Made by a program: the position numbers and the translations under genes. Positions 9,593 to 17,063 of a stretch of DNA of 54,741 nt are shown here, one piece after another (positions within the stretch are counted from its first letter, which is position 1; each line of letters opens with the position of its first letter). Location: the NCBI RefSeq assembly GCF_022867885.1, contig NZ_JALIFP010000025.1, positions 1 to 54,741 of the forward strand, written 5' to 3'. This DNA comes from Lederbergia sp. NSJ-179. Its GTDB lineage: Bacteria; Bacillota; Bacilli; Bacillales; Bacillaceae_C. Under the pieces are notes generated by a model that saw only the letters and a list, made by a program, of their open reading frames with translations, made no database searches and was not told the DNA's origin.

Positions 9593-10510
9593 TTATTTTA
9601 GTAAAAAGCCTTCCTCAAATGGATCGCGAGGATCATAAATAAACTCATGTGTACCAGTAATAAACCCTCTTGATTTTACAAAAAAACGATTGGTTGTACC
9701 CACTATCTTATGTGCAGTCAAGGAACTCGAAAATATGCTTTCGTTTGTAAGTGAATCCATTTGTTTCCTTACAGCTAATTTTGTAAAAATGGCAAATGTG
9801 CTATCAAACCCCGGGGAACGGACAATACTGCCATCTTTTGCAAATGTCAGGGAACGAACTTTATTGGATAAACCAGATAAGGGTTCATATAAAATCACAC
9901 CATCCATTTGGACATTTTTAGTCCTTATCTGTCTCGTGACCGCCATCCCCCATGTTTGCAAAGAGGTCATTTGCTCAAGTTGGATCGCTTGGATATCGCG
10001 AGGCAGCGGAAAAACATAATAATAACGAGTCTCATCAACAGCCACGACACTGTACTCTGGTGTTTGCTCTAAAAGAATACAGTTTTCACTTTCAATCGAA
10101 ACAGAGATGACGGACTGGTTCGCCACTATCGCCTCTATTTGATAAATACCATTAAGCGTTTCAATCTTGTATTGATTCATATGTTTTTTTTCAAGATTGC
10201 CAGTTTCCAACAATGCTGTCACCGTTGCGATTAATCCACTATATTTAAATGGAACATCCCCATCATGGTGTAAAAAGAGAAGGGCAAAATCAGCTACTTC
10301 GGATGTTGTAACGATACAACCATTCATACCACGATGTCCCCTAGGTTCATTTAATAAAAAATATTTTCCTCTTTTATATTCTTCCACCAAGAGACGGGAA
10401 TTTTCCATGAGACCCTTCTGATTTAGCTTTATAGGTGAATGAATAATAATTCGAAATGCTTCACCCTCTACATGGGTGTCAATCGTAAAAAAGATTTCTT
10501 TCACGTTCAT
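9593..10510 (-). CDS. Proline racemase family protein lacking both catalytic cysteines
   Basis: Member of the proline racemase / hydroxyproline epimerase family by overall pattern: IDTHVEGEAFR, LLNEPRGHRGMNG and a C-terminal DPFEEGFLL tail shared with its upstream neighbour. At 305 residues it is somewhat shorter than that paralogue (341). The first active-site motif, PMCGHDTIG in the neighbour, is PFKYSGLIA here. The second, RSPCGTGTSA, is RSPGFDSTFA here. Both catalytic thiols and the conserved His are therefore gone, and trans-3-hydroxyproline dehydratases (Ser/Thr variants) do not match either. The frame is intact over its full length and sits 11 bp downstream of the epimerase gene, so it looks maintained. 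A ligand-binding, partner or different catalytic role is possible. Confidence 0.85.
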   Translation of the reverse strand: MNVKEIFFTIDTHVEGEAFRIIIHSPIKLNQKGLMENSRLLVEEYKRGKYFLLNEPRGHRGMNGCIVTTSEVADFALLFLHHDGDVPFKYSGLIATVTALLETGNLEKKHMNQYKIETLNGIYQIEAIVANQSVISVSIESENCILLEQTPEYSVVAVDETRYYYVFPLPRDIQAIQLEQMTSLQTWGMAVTRQIRTKNVQMDGVILYEPLSGLSNKVRSLTFAKDGSIVRSPGFDSTFAIFTKLAVRKQMDSLTNESIFSSSLTAHKIVGTTNRFFVKSRGFITGTHEFIYDPRDPFEEGFLLK

Positions 10511-10521
10511 TTATTCACCTT

Positions 10522-11547
10522 CTAATAATGATTTTTCATCGGAGGGATTAGTAAAAAACCTTCCTCTAATGGATCTTCCTTTTGATAAAAAAAGCGATGC
10601 ATCCCCATTATCCACGCCGATCCCGTTATTTCGGTAATCACTGCATCGGTAGTCTCCACCTTCGTTTTCTCCAGCACTTTTGCCTTAAATAATGTACCGA
10701 CAATACTCTCATGAATAAATGATTCATTCATTTGGATTTCCCCTTTATGAAACATAGTTGCAATCTTTGCCGATGTCCCCGTTCCACAAGGGGAACGATC
10801 AATTCCACCAGGGGGAACAACAACAGTGTTTTTCACATTGGCATCTGGATGGACAGGATCAGAATAAAACTCGATATGGGTCAGGCCTTTAATAAATGGA
10901 AATTCGGGATGGATCACTTCCTCGGTTGCATTGATTGAATTGCGAATCTTGATCGCCTTCTCGATAATGTCTGAGGCATTTTCTTTCGTTAAATGTAAGT
11001 TGATTTTACGAGCATCAATGATTCCATAAAAATTTCCTCCGTAAGCAATATCGCATTCCACTTCCCCAACTCCATCCACGTATAATTGGATAAATTTTAA
11101 AAAGAAAGAAGGAACATTCGTAAACGAAACCTCCTCCGCAGTCCCATTTACCACTTTTATCTTCACTTCTATCAATCCGGCGGGTGTGTCTATTTTTACA
11201 AAGGTGTAAGGCTCCATTACTTCAATCAAGCCCGCTTCTATTAAAGCTGTACAACATCCAATCGTATCATGACCGCACATAGGTAAATAACCACCGGTTT
11301 CGATATAAATCACACCTATATCTGCTTCCGGGTGACATGGTTCAACTAATAAAGCCCCAGACATCACAGCATGTCCTCGCGGCTCATTCATTAAAAACTT
11401 TCTGATCCAATCATAATTCTTTTCCATATAAAGCATTTTCTCCGCCATCGTGCTGCCTTTCAGAAAAGGAAGGCCACTGATTAATGTTCTAGTTGGATTA
11501 CCCCCTGTATGTGTATCAATCGTTGTAAACACACGTTGAACATTCAT
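10522..11547 (-). CDS. 4-hydroxyproline 2-epimerase (proline racemase family)
   Basis: Cofactor-independent two-base epimerase that interconverts trans-4-hydroxy-L-proline and cis-4-hydroxy-D-proline. Both catalytic cysteines are present in GYLPMCGHDTIGC and DRSPCGTGTSA, with FLMNEPRGHAVMSG at the substrate pocket and IDTHTGGNPTR near the N-terminus. Length (341) fits the family. Proline racemase activity cannot be ruled out from sequence. The genes for D-amino-acid-type FAD oxidase, DapA-like deaminase and semialdehyde dehydrogenase in the same operon favour hydroxyproline. Its ATG overlaps the stop of the FAD oxidase gene by four bases (ATGA type), implying coupled translation. Confidence 0.88.
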   Translation of the reverse strand: MNVQRVFTTIDTHTGGNPTRTLISGLPFLKGSTMAEKMLYMEKNYDWIRKFLMNEPRGHAVMSGALLVEPCHPEADIGVIYIETGGYLPMCGHDTIGCCTALIEAGLIEVMEPYTFVKIDTPAGLIEVKIKVVNGTAEEVSFTNVPSFFLKFIQLYVDGVGEVECDIAYGGNFYGIIDARKINLHLTKENASDIIEKAIKIRNSINATEEVIHPEFPFIKGLTHIEFYSDPVHPDANVKNTVVVPPGGIDRSPCGTGTSAKIATMFHKGEIQMNESFIHESIVGTLFKAKVLEKTKVETTDAVITEITGSAWIMGMHRFFYQKEDPLEEGFLLIPPMKNHY

Positions 11548-12749
11548 TTATGGATCACCCCTTCCTTAAATCGATCATTACGGAGTGGATGAAGTGGGAC
11601 GGATGTGTCCTTCTCATTCAATATTTCCTCCATTAATTTTCCAGTGATGGCGGCGAGTGAAATCCCATCCCCTTCATGACCCGCTGCGATGTAAAAACCA
11701 GAAACCTCTGTCACTGGCGAAATAATCGGCAAATGGTCTTCTGTCCATGGACGTAATCCAGCATAGGTTCTAATCACCGTCATATCAGCTATTTTCGGAT
11801 AAAATCTTAACGTTCGTTTTGCCATTAGTTTCGTTACTTCCTGATTTACTTTTAAATCAAAGCCGCAAAACTCACGGCTACTTCCAATTAGAAAATTTTG
11901 ACTTTCAGTTGGCTCAAATACCAAGGCAATCCCGTATTTTTCAAGGGGTGGTTCGACTGCTCTTTCTCCACCAAATTTTGACATAAGGTAGCCGAACTCC
12001 ATCACCTTTCTCAAGCCGACAGGTTGTTGTCTTGATGCTACAATGAGTTGACCTTTTCGCGGCTTGATCGGGATATCGACATTCAACATTTCGCCAATAA
12101 CGGGCGCCCATATGCCACATGCATTCACTACTCTATTAGCCGTAAACACATGATTACTCGTTTCAATCACAAATTGTTTGTCTCCATTTTTATAGATATG
12201 CTTAACCTCTGTGTTTGTATGAATTTTTGCACCTAAACGTTTGGCACCATCAAACATTGAATATGTCAACATATATGGATTGACCGTTGAATCTGTTTTA
12301 CACTCAAGACCACCTAGTAAGTCATTGGCAAAATATCGAGATTCATTCCGTAAATCTTGTTGATCTAACATTCGGAAATCAAGTCCCGCCTCTTGTTGCT
12401 TTAGAACCCATTGACTAGCGGCTTCCATTTCCAACTCGTTTTCACACACTAAAATACTGCCCGGATTCCGGTATTCAAAGGGAATCTCTAATTCTTTGCT
12501 TAATTCATGAACAAGTTGTTGACTCTTCAAAGACATTTGACTGTCAAATCCGGGGTCCTTATCAATGGCTAGAATATTTCCATCACACCGAGAGGAAGTA
12601 CCACTTGCCAGTTCATGTTTTTCCAAAATGGTGATATCTAGTCCCCCTTTTACCCCATAGTAGGCAATGGCTGCCCCAATAATGCCCCCTCCAATCACAA
12701 CAACATCACAATGAATCGTCCTTATAATGCCTTCACCCTTTCTGACCAT
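11544..12749 (-). CDS. FAD-dependent D-amino-acid-type oxidoreductase (D-hydroxyproline dehydrogenase subunit)
   Basis: DAO-family flavoprotein of about 400 residues. The N-terminal dinucleotide-binding motif is CDVVVIGGGIIGAAIAYYG. A central substrate domain and a C-terminal ISPVTEVSGFYIAAGHEGDGI FAD contact (quoted over 20 contiguous positions at about 365-385) follow. With the small iron-sulphur proteins and the second flavoprotein at 14710-16529 it resembles the multi-subunit D-hydroxyproline dehydrogenase / HcnABC-type complex that oxidises cis-4-hydroxy-D-proline to the pyrroline. It is the first gene of the catabolic operon. The start is uncertain: the sigma-54 promoter would begin transcription only about four bases before ATG 12749, whereas AGAAAGGGTGA (12733-12743) is placed for an ATT codon at 12726-12728 (xIRTIHCDV). 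Confidence 0.85.
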   Translation of the reverse strand: MVRKGEGIIRTIHCDVVVIGGGIIGAAIAYYGVKGGLDITILEKHELASGTSSRCDGNILAIDKDPGFDSQMSLKSQQLVHELSKELEIPFEYRNPGSILVCENELEMEAASQWVLKQQEAGLDFRMLDQQDLRNESRYFANDLLGGLECKTDSTVNPYMLTYSMFDGAKRLGAKIHTNTEVKHIYKNGDKQFVIETSNHVFTANRVVNACGIWAPVIGEMLNVDIPIKPRKGQLIVASRQQPVGLRKVMEFGYLMSKFGGERAVEPPLEKYGIALVFEPTESQNFLIGSSREFCGFDLKVNQEVTKLMAKRTLRFYPKIADMTVIRTYAGLRPWTEDHLPIISPVTEVSGFYIAAGHEGDGISLAAITGKLMEEILNEKDTSVPLHPLRNDRFKEGVIHK

Positions 12750-12763
12750 TTAATAAAATATAA

Positions 12764-12780
12764 TGCAATTATTATGCCAA
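12764..12780 (-). promoter_or_regulatory. Sigma-54 (-24/-12) promoter of the hydroxyproline catabolic operon
   Basis: On the minus strand the sequence TTGGCATAATAATTGCA matches the sigma-54 consensus TGGCAC-N5-TTGCA, with GG (12777-12778) and GC (12765-12766) separated by exactly 10 bases. Transcription would start near 12753, directly before the FAD oxidase gene. Confidence 0.88.
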
Positions 12781-12807
12781 CCCAACACCTCCCTATTTTT
12801 TGAAAAA

Positions 12808-12824
12808 TTGCATTTTTAACGCAA
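12808..12824. promoter_or_regulatory. Possible upstream activator site (inverted repeat)
   Basis: TTGCATTTTTAACGCAA forms an imperfect inverted repeat (TTGC...GCAA) about 30-45 bases upstream of the -24 element and between the divergent operon and activator gene. Sigma-54 activators usually bind such sites upstream, although normally somewhat further away. Weak evidence. Confidence 0.3.
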
Positions 12825-12881
12825 CCATGTCAAAATGTTTTTAAAGTTGTCCATAAACTTATACACTGAAAGGGGATTCAT

Positions 12882-14606
12882 ATGTTCTTATTACAAAAGG
12901 AGATAATGGATTTTATTTCTACTAATATGACCGTTCTAGAAGAAGGACACAAGAACATTGAACAGCTAGTATATGAGAAAACAACAGCCCATCCAGACAC
13001 TGAAATATTTCTTCGTAAACAAAATAGTGTGTACGTTTTAAAATATAACAAAGACCGTCAACTTATTAGTCAAAAATGCAAAACGATTGCTTCATCTGCA
13101 GATATACAAGAATTAATTAACTTATTCGGGGATTACAAACAACATGAAGATTCACAAGTCATTGTCGTGAAACTAAATCATACCATTATCGGTTTTATTC
13201 ATATCAAAAGTTTCTTATCCACACTTTTCTATAAATATCAAAAACTAGATGTCTTCTTTCAAACGGTATTAAACACTATTGATACATCTTGTACAGTAAT
13301 AGATCATGAGAAAAAGGTCTTAGTATGGACAAAAGGAGCAGAAAAAATATTTTCCATTAAGAAGGAAGAAATTCTAGGTAAAACCATTACAAATTTTTTC
13401 CATCCAGACGATTTAGAGATCATTACAACACTTGAACAAGGAACCTCTGTAAATTTCAAACAGCATCATGCAAGGGACAATCTAATTGTGTTAATTAATT
13501 CAAACCCTGTGAGATTAAATGGACAGACGATCGGGGCCGTTGTTTCAGAAACAGATATTACAAGTCAAGTTCGCATGAATCGTGAATTATTTACCATATC
13601 CGAAAAAATGATAGAACTTGAAAAAGAAATGAAAGCCCATTCAAAAATGGATAATCCTTTTATACATATAAAAGGAAACAGTCACCCATTAAAAGAAACA
13701 ATCAGTAAAACGAAAAAAGCAGCCTCAACACCGGCTAATATTTTAATTCTCGGGGAAAGTGGCGTCGGCAAAGAACTGTTCGCAAAAGCAGTCCATGATC
13801 TAAGAGAACAAAAAAACGCACCATTTGTTCCGATCAATTGTGGTGCCATTCCTTCAGCACTTTTTGAAAGTGAATTATTCGGTTATGAGAAAGGTGCTTT
13901 TTCGGGAGCCGATCATAAAGGGAAAAAAGGAAAGATAGAACTTGCTAAAAACGGGACTCTGTTCTTGGATGAAATCGGAGAAATGCCAATGGAGATGCAA
14001 GTGAAGCTATTAAGAGTTCTTCAAGAGAAACGCTACTTTCCTGTTGGAGGCACAAAAGAAATCGAAGTTGATTTTAGAGTTGTGGCTGCAACCAATCGTG
14101 ATTTATTAAAAAGGATCAAAGAGGGAAGTTTTCGGGAAGACCTCTACTATCGATTAAATGTGGTCAGTTTAGAAATCCCTCCATTAAGAAAACGAATCGA
14201 AGATGTGATTGAACTAACCCATTACTTCTTATATGAACTCTCTGTCAAATACCATCGGCCTGTTCATGGGATTTCACAAGAGGTTATGCAAGCACTACTG
14301 CAGTATCAATGGCCTGGAAATATTCGTGAATTGCGGAATGTCATCGAAAGACTCGTTGTTTTTTCTGAAAATGGGGAACTAAATATTACAGACTTACCAT
14401 TTTACAATGAAAACATCTCCGGTTCAGAAAAGAACAAAGCCAATGAACACTTGGCTTTAAGCCAGAGGTTACAACGCTATGAAAAGGAAATTATTATCAG
14501 CGAGCTGGAGAAAACAAAGGGGAATAAATTATTATGTGCTAAAAATTTACATATTTCTCGTGCTACACTCTATAACCGTATGAATAAATTAGGGATACAC
14601 GAGTAA
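12882..14606 (+). CDS. Sigma-54-dependent transcriptional activator (PAS - AAA+ - Fis HTH)
   Basis: Enhancer-binding protein of 574 residues. An N-terminal region of about 120 residues has no motif I recognise. A PAS domain follows (about 125-230, with TCTVIDHEKKVLVWTKGAEK). Then the AAA+ domain has Walker A GESGVGKE, the sigma-54 contact loop GAFSGA (usual form GAFTGA), Walker B GTLFLDEIGEMP and an arginine-finger region FREDLYYRLNV. A Fis-type helix-turn-helix lies at the end (AKNLHISRATLYNRMNKLGI). It sits between the two halves of the hydroxyproline gene set, and a -24/-12 promoter faces away from each end. It is therefore almost certainly their activator; the inducer, perhaps hydroxyproline or the pyrroline, is inferred. 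ATG 12882 follows AAAGGGGA. Confidence 0.92.
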   Translation: MFLLQKEIMDFISTNMTVLEEGHKNIEQLVYEKTTAHPDTEIFLRKQNSVYVLKYNKDRQLISQKCKTIASSADIQELINLFGDYKQHEDSQVIVVKLNHTIIGFIHIKSFLSTLFYKYQKLDVFFQTVLNTIDTSCTVIDHEKKVLVWTKGAEKIFSIKKEEILGKTITNFFHPDDLEIITTLEQGTSVNFKQHHARDNLIVLINSNPVRLNGQTIGAVVSETDITSQVRMNRELFTISEKMIELEKEMKAHSKMDNPFIHIKGNSHPLKETISKTKKAASTPANILILGESGVGKELFAKAVHDLREQKNAPFVPINCGAIPSALFESELFGYEKGAFSGADHKGKKGKIELAKNGTLFLDEIGEMPMEMQVKLLRVLQEKRYFPVGGTKEIEVDFRVVAATNRDLLKRIKEGSFREDLYYRLNVVSLEIPPLRKRIEDVIELTHYFLYELSVKYHRPVHGISQEVMQALLQYQWPGNIRELRNVIERLVVFSENGELNITDLPFYNENISGSEKNKANEHLALSQRLQRYEKEIIISELEKTKGNKLLCAKNLHISRATLYNRMNKLGIHE

Positions 14607-14611
14607 TGATG

Positions 14612-14637
14612 AAACCGCTAAATAGTGGCGGTTTTTT
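14612..14637 (+). terminator. Terminator of the sigma-54 activator gene
   Basis: Inverted repeat AACCGC / GCGGTT (14613-14618, 14628-14633) followed by a T run. It isolates the activator transcript from the sigma-54 promoter that starts immediately afterwards. Confidence 0.8.
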
Positions 14638-14643
14638 ATTCTT

Positions 14644-14660
14644 TTGGCCCGAAACTTGCA
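14644..14660 (+). promoter_or_regulatory. Second sigma-54 (-24/-12) promoter, for the dehydrogenase small-subunit operon
   Basis: TTGGCCCGAAACTTGCA matches TGGCAC-N5-TTGCA with one mismatch. GG (14646-14647) and GC (14658-14659) are separated by 10 bases. Predicted transcription start is about 14671, so codons upstream of that point in the open frame cannot be translated from this promoter. Confidence 0.85.
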
Positions 14661-14709
14661 TATTACAATAATGAGAAATATAAATTTTCTTCCATTGAGG
14701 TGTTCTATT

Positions 14710-14991
14710 TTGGAAAATAATTCGTTTATTATCTGTAGATGTGAGGAAGTTTCCTATCAAAAACTTTTAGAAACCATGACCGCCTTTCACTGTTCTCCCA
14801 GAGAGTTAAAATTACGGACGAGGGCTGGCATGGGGTATTGTGGAGGAAGAGTCTGTCGAACATTAATTGACGAAATTGCCCATTCAATCCATCCTAGGCA
14901 AAACGGGATTCCTTTAAAATATCAACCTCCGATAAGACCGGTAAGTTTTGGAGAATTAGGTGGTGAAAATAATGACAAACAGAATACTTGA
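14710..14991 (+). CDS. BFD-like [2Fe-2S] protein, D-hydroxyproline dehydrogenase subunit
   Basis: Small iron-sulphur protein with the Fer2_BFD cysteine pattern: FIICRCEEVSY near the N-terminus and GMGYCGGRVCRTLI (CxC ... CxxxxC). It would shuttle electrons within the dehydrogenase complex. In HcnB-type flavoproteins this domain is usually fused to the flavoprotein C-terminus; here it is a separate gene. The frame is open from 14644, but that part contains the promoter. GAGGTG at 14697-14702 points to the TTG at 14710 (MENNSFIICRCEE), giving 93 residues. It overlaps the next gene. Confidence 0.8.
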   Translation: MENNSFIICRCEEVSYQKLLETMTAFHCSPRELKLRTRAGMGYCGGRVCRTLIDEIAHSIHPRQNGIPLKYQPPIRPVSFGELGGENNDKQNT

Positions 14992-15310
14992 TCATCCTGT
15001 ACTAGGTAAGATTGATGGAGAACCGAAAATTTCTTTCCGTTTCAATCATCAGATACTCACCGCAAGAAGTGGAGAAACGCTCGCGGCAGCATTATTAGCG
15101 AATGGAATCCGTCGTTTGCGTGAACATGAAGAAAGTGGCGCCCCAAGGGGAATCTATTGCAATATCGGTCACTGTTATGAGTGCAGATTAACCGTAGATG
15201 GAAAAACAGGTGTAAGAGCCTGTTTAACTCTAGTCAAAGAAGGAATGATTGCTGAAAGTATAGAGAAGTTACCCACTCCCCTAAAGAATCGGGGCATTTA
15301 CCATGAATGA
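14972..15310 (+). CDS. [2Fe-2S] ferredoxin-fold subunit (HcnA-like) of D-hydroxyproline dehydrogenase
   Basis: Protein of 112 residues with a Fer2_4 / HcnA-type fold. It has SGETLAAALLANGIRRLR, then the cluster-binding segment GIYCNIGHCYECRLTVDG ending in VRAC. Such subunits partner FAD oxidases in sarcosine oxidase alpha, HcnA and hydroxyproline dehydrogenases. I place the start at ATG 14972, after GGTGGTG, rather than the upstream GTG at 14960. It overlaps the previous gene by 20 bases and the next by 8, a tight translationally coupled set. Confidence 0.85.
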   Translation: MTNRILDHPVLGKIDGEPKISFRFNHQILTARSGETLAAALLANGIRRLREHEESGAPRGIYCNIGHCYECRLTVDGKTGVRACLTLVKEGMIAESIEKLPTPLKNRGIYHE

Positions 15311-16529
15311 TGTCATCATAATAGGAGCTGGGCCCGCAGGTTTATCGGCGGGGATTGCTTGTGCTAAATATGGATTAAAAGTACTTATTCTTGATGAATT
15401 TATGTTTGCTGGCGGCCGCCTTTTAGGTCAATTATATCAGGAGCCTAATGGAATTTGGTGGAATGGAATAGAAGAATCAAGGAAATTAACGGAAGAGGCG
15501 GTCCGCCTTGGTGTAGATATCCGATTAAATACATCGATTCACAACATTGAAAAAAACGGAATACAGTGGGATGTTTACACGGAACAAAATATTTTTCAAA
15601 CACCTTCTCTGCTTCTTGCTACTGGTGCAGCGGAAGCTCCCATACCCATACCCGGGTGGACCTTACCGGGAGTTATGTCCATTGGTGCAGCTCAAGTCAT
15701 GACCAATTTACACCGAGTAAAGCCTGGCAAGAAAGGGATTATTATTGGAATGAACATTCTTTCCGCAGCGATAGCGACCGAGTTAAAATTGGCTGGTGTG
15801 GAATTATACGCCCTTACATTACCTAAGCGAACGAAGCTGACGGAAAAATTCGCTAACCCGATTAGTACTCTCGATTCTCTTGCAAGTTTAGCCCATTTAG
15901 CCCCGAATAAATTCATTCAACTATCAGGAAATTTTTTAAGAAAGGACTTTTTCAGCAAAATGATCCTTGCGCTTTATCCAAAAAAAGGAATTAAAGTGTC
16001 GGGAATTCCATTCCAATTAAAAAAAGCTGTAATTGATATTTACGGAGAAAATTCAGTGGAAGGGGTAACGATTGCCAGTATCGATCGGAAAGGTACAGTG
16101 ATTCCCAACAGTGAAAAGCAAATAGAAGTTGACTTTGTTTGTATTGCTGGTGGTCTTTATCCCCTAGCCGAACTCGCAGCGCTTGCCGGATGTCCTTTTT
16201 ATTACATAGAGGAACTAGGTGGCTATGTTCCTCTTCATAATGAAAAAATGGAGACAACGGTTGAAGGTCTGTTTGTCGCTGGTAATATTACAGGTATTGA
16301 AGGTGCAAAAGTAGCAATCGCCCAAGGTACAACAGCAGGATTAACGATTGTTCATAAATCCGGAGTAAACGTGGAAAAGGAGCTTCAAAATTCCATTCTA
16401 AAAATCAATGAAACAAGAGAGAATGCCCTTATTCAATTTCATCCCAAAATCGCGCAAGGAAGACAAAAAATCTTCCAAGAATGGGAGAAATATTACTCTG
16501 ATTCACAAGTCGCCTTAACCTATAATTAG
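15303..16529 (+). CDS. FAD/NAD(P)-binding oxidoreductase subunit (HcnB-like) of D-hydroxyproline dehydrogenase
   Basis: Flavoprotein of 408 residues with the N-terminal FAD motif VIIIGAGPAGLSAGIACAKYG, quoted here as GAGPAGLSAG. It has a middle segment LLATGAAEAPIPIPGW, a second nucleotide-binding region around KKGIIIGMNILSAAIA, and a C-terminal GLFVAGNITGIEGAKVAI FAD contact. It matches the HcnB / LhpF-type alpha subunit minus its usual C-terminal BFD domain, which is encoded separately at 14710-14991. The start overlaps the end of the ferredoxin-like gene. It probably forms one membrane-associated or soluble complex with the FAD oxidase at 11544 and passes electrons onward. Confidence 0.87.
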   Translation: MNDVIIIGAGPAGLSAGIACAKYGLKVLILDEFMFAGGRLLGQLYQEPNGIWWNGIEESRKLTEEAVRLGVDIRLNTSIHNIEKNGIQWDVYTEQNIFQTPSLLLATGAAEAPIPIPGWTLPGVMSIGAAQVMTNLHRVKPGKKGIIIGMNILSAAIATELKLAGVELYALTLPKRTKLTEKFANPISTLDSLASLAHLAPNKFIQLSGNFLRKDFFSKMILALYPKKGIKVSGIPFQLKKAVIDIYGENSVEGVTIASIDRKGTVIPNSEKQIEVDFVCIAGGLYPLAELAALAGCPFYYIEELGGYVPLHNEKMETTVEGLFVAGNITGIEGAKVAIAQGTTAGLTIVHKSGVNVEKELQNSILKINETRENALIQFHPKIAQGRQKIFQEWEKYYSDSQVALTYN

Positions 16530-16617
16530 AGGAGACGAATGGTTCATTTTTACGTGGCAGAAACGTTTACAAGTGTCACTTGAGAATCCGTCAATCTTCA
16601 AGACTCCTTGTTCAATG

Positions 16618-16745
16618 AATTAAGAAAAGCGCAAGGCGCCTTGTTCAGCCCCGACAAGCAAATGTTCTGAGACAAGAAAAGTCCGGTCTTGACTTTTATT
16701 GTCTCAGGTTATTTGACCTCGAGGGGCTAGGCGCTGGAGCTAGAC
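16618..16745. repeat. Dispersed Bacillaceae-type intergenic repeat, one long interrupted hairpin
   Basis: Begins with the 26-bp block 16618-16643 (core AAGCGCAAGGCGCCTTG), found again exactly at 53283-53308, and ends with GCGCTGGAGCTAGAC. Nested complementary arms: GCGCC 16636-16640 with GGCGC 16730-16734; AGCCCC 16647-16652 with GGGGCT 16723-16728; CTGAGACAA 16667-16675 with TTGTCTCAG 16699-16707; AAGTC 16679-16683 with GACTT 16691-16695. The whole element folds back on itself. It lies in the 300-bp gap between the dehydrogenase and permease operons, which has no gene. Confidence 0.75.
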
Positions 16746-16781
16746 CTAGCATTAGCCAATTTTTATACTTTCTTACCTTTT

Positions 16782-16810
16782 TAAGAAAAACCGGGCAAAC
16801 CCCGCCCGGT
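16782..16810 (-). terminator. Terminator of the permease / small-protein transcript
   Basis: ACCGGGC / GCCCGGT inverted repeat (16790-16796, 16804-16810). On the minus strand it is followed by TTTTTCTTAA, 20 bases past the stop of the small gene. Confidence 0.85.
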
Positions 16811-16829
16811 CCTTTTCTATCCACCCAGA

Positions 16830-17063
16830 CTAGAGGAAATCCGATAATTTATATTCCTGTCCATGTAGGCCTTTATAATACTCTGGATATATTTCTCCAC
16901 CACAGTTCTCACAGCTGAATCTTGGTGGGGTTGTTGGATCTCCCCCATCCATTAAATCAAATTCCCTTACAATGTCATAAGGAATTTCCTCCTCCTCATG
17001 ATTTGTTCCAATCGCAGGTCGACGAATATAACGGGGCAATATAGGCTTAATCCTTTTAAACAC
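16830..17063 (-). CDS. Small conserved-looking protein with a CxxC motif, function unknown
   Basis: 77 residues, highly charged in the middle (HEEEEIPYD), with a single CENCGG pair near the C-terminus followed by EIYPEYYKGLHG. The pair could be half of a zinc or metal site. I do not recognise the family. The GTG start overlaps the last eight bases of the purine permease gene, which indicates coupled translation and supports it being real. A strong terminator follows. Confidence 0.65.
   Translation of the reverse strand: MFKRIKPILPRYIRRPAIGTNHEEEEIPYDIVREFDLMDGGDPTTPPRFSCENCGGEIYPEYYKGLHGQEYKLSDFL

Noticed and set aside
16558-16571. CAGAAACGTTTACA as a CcpA (cre) site
   Set aside because: It matches most of the consensus but lies after the end of one operon and is not near a promoter; the terminal bases do not fit.
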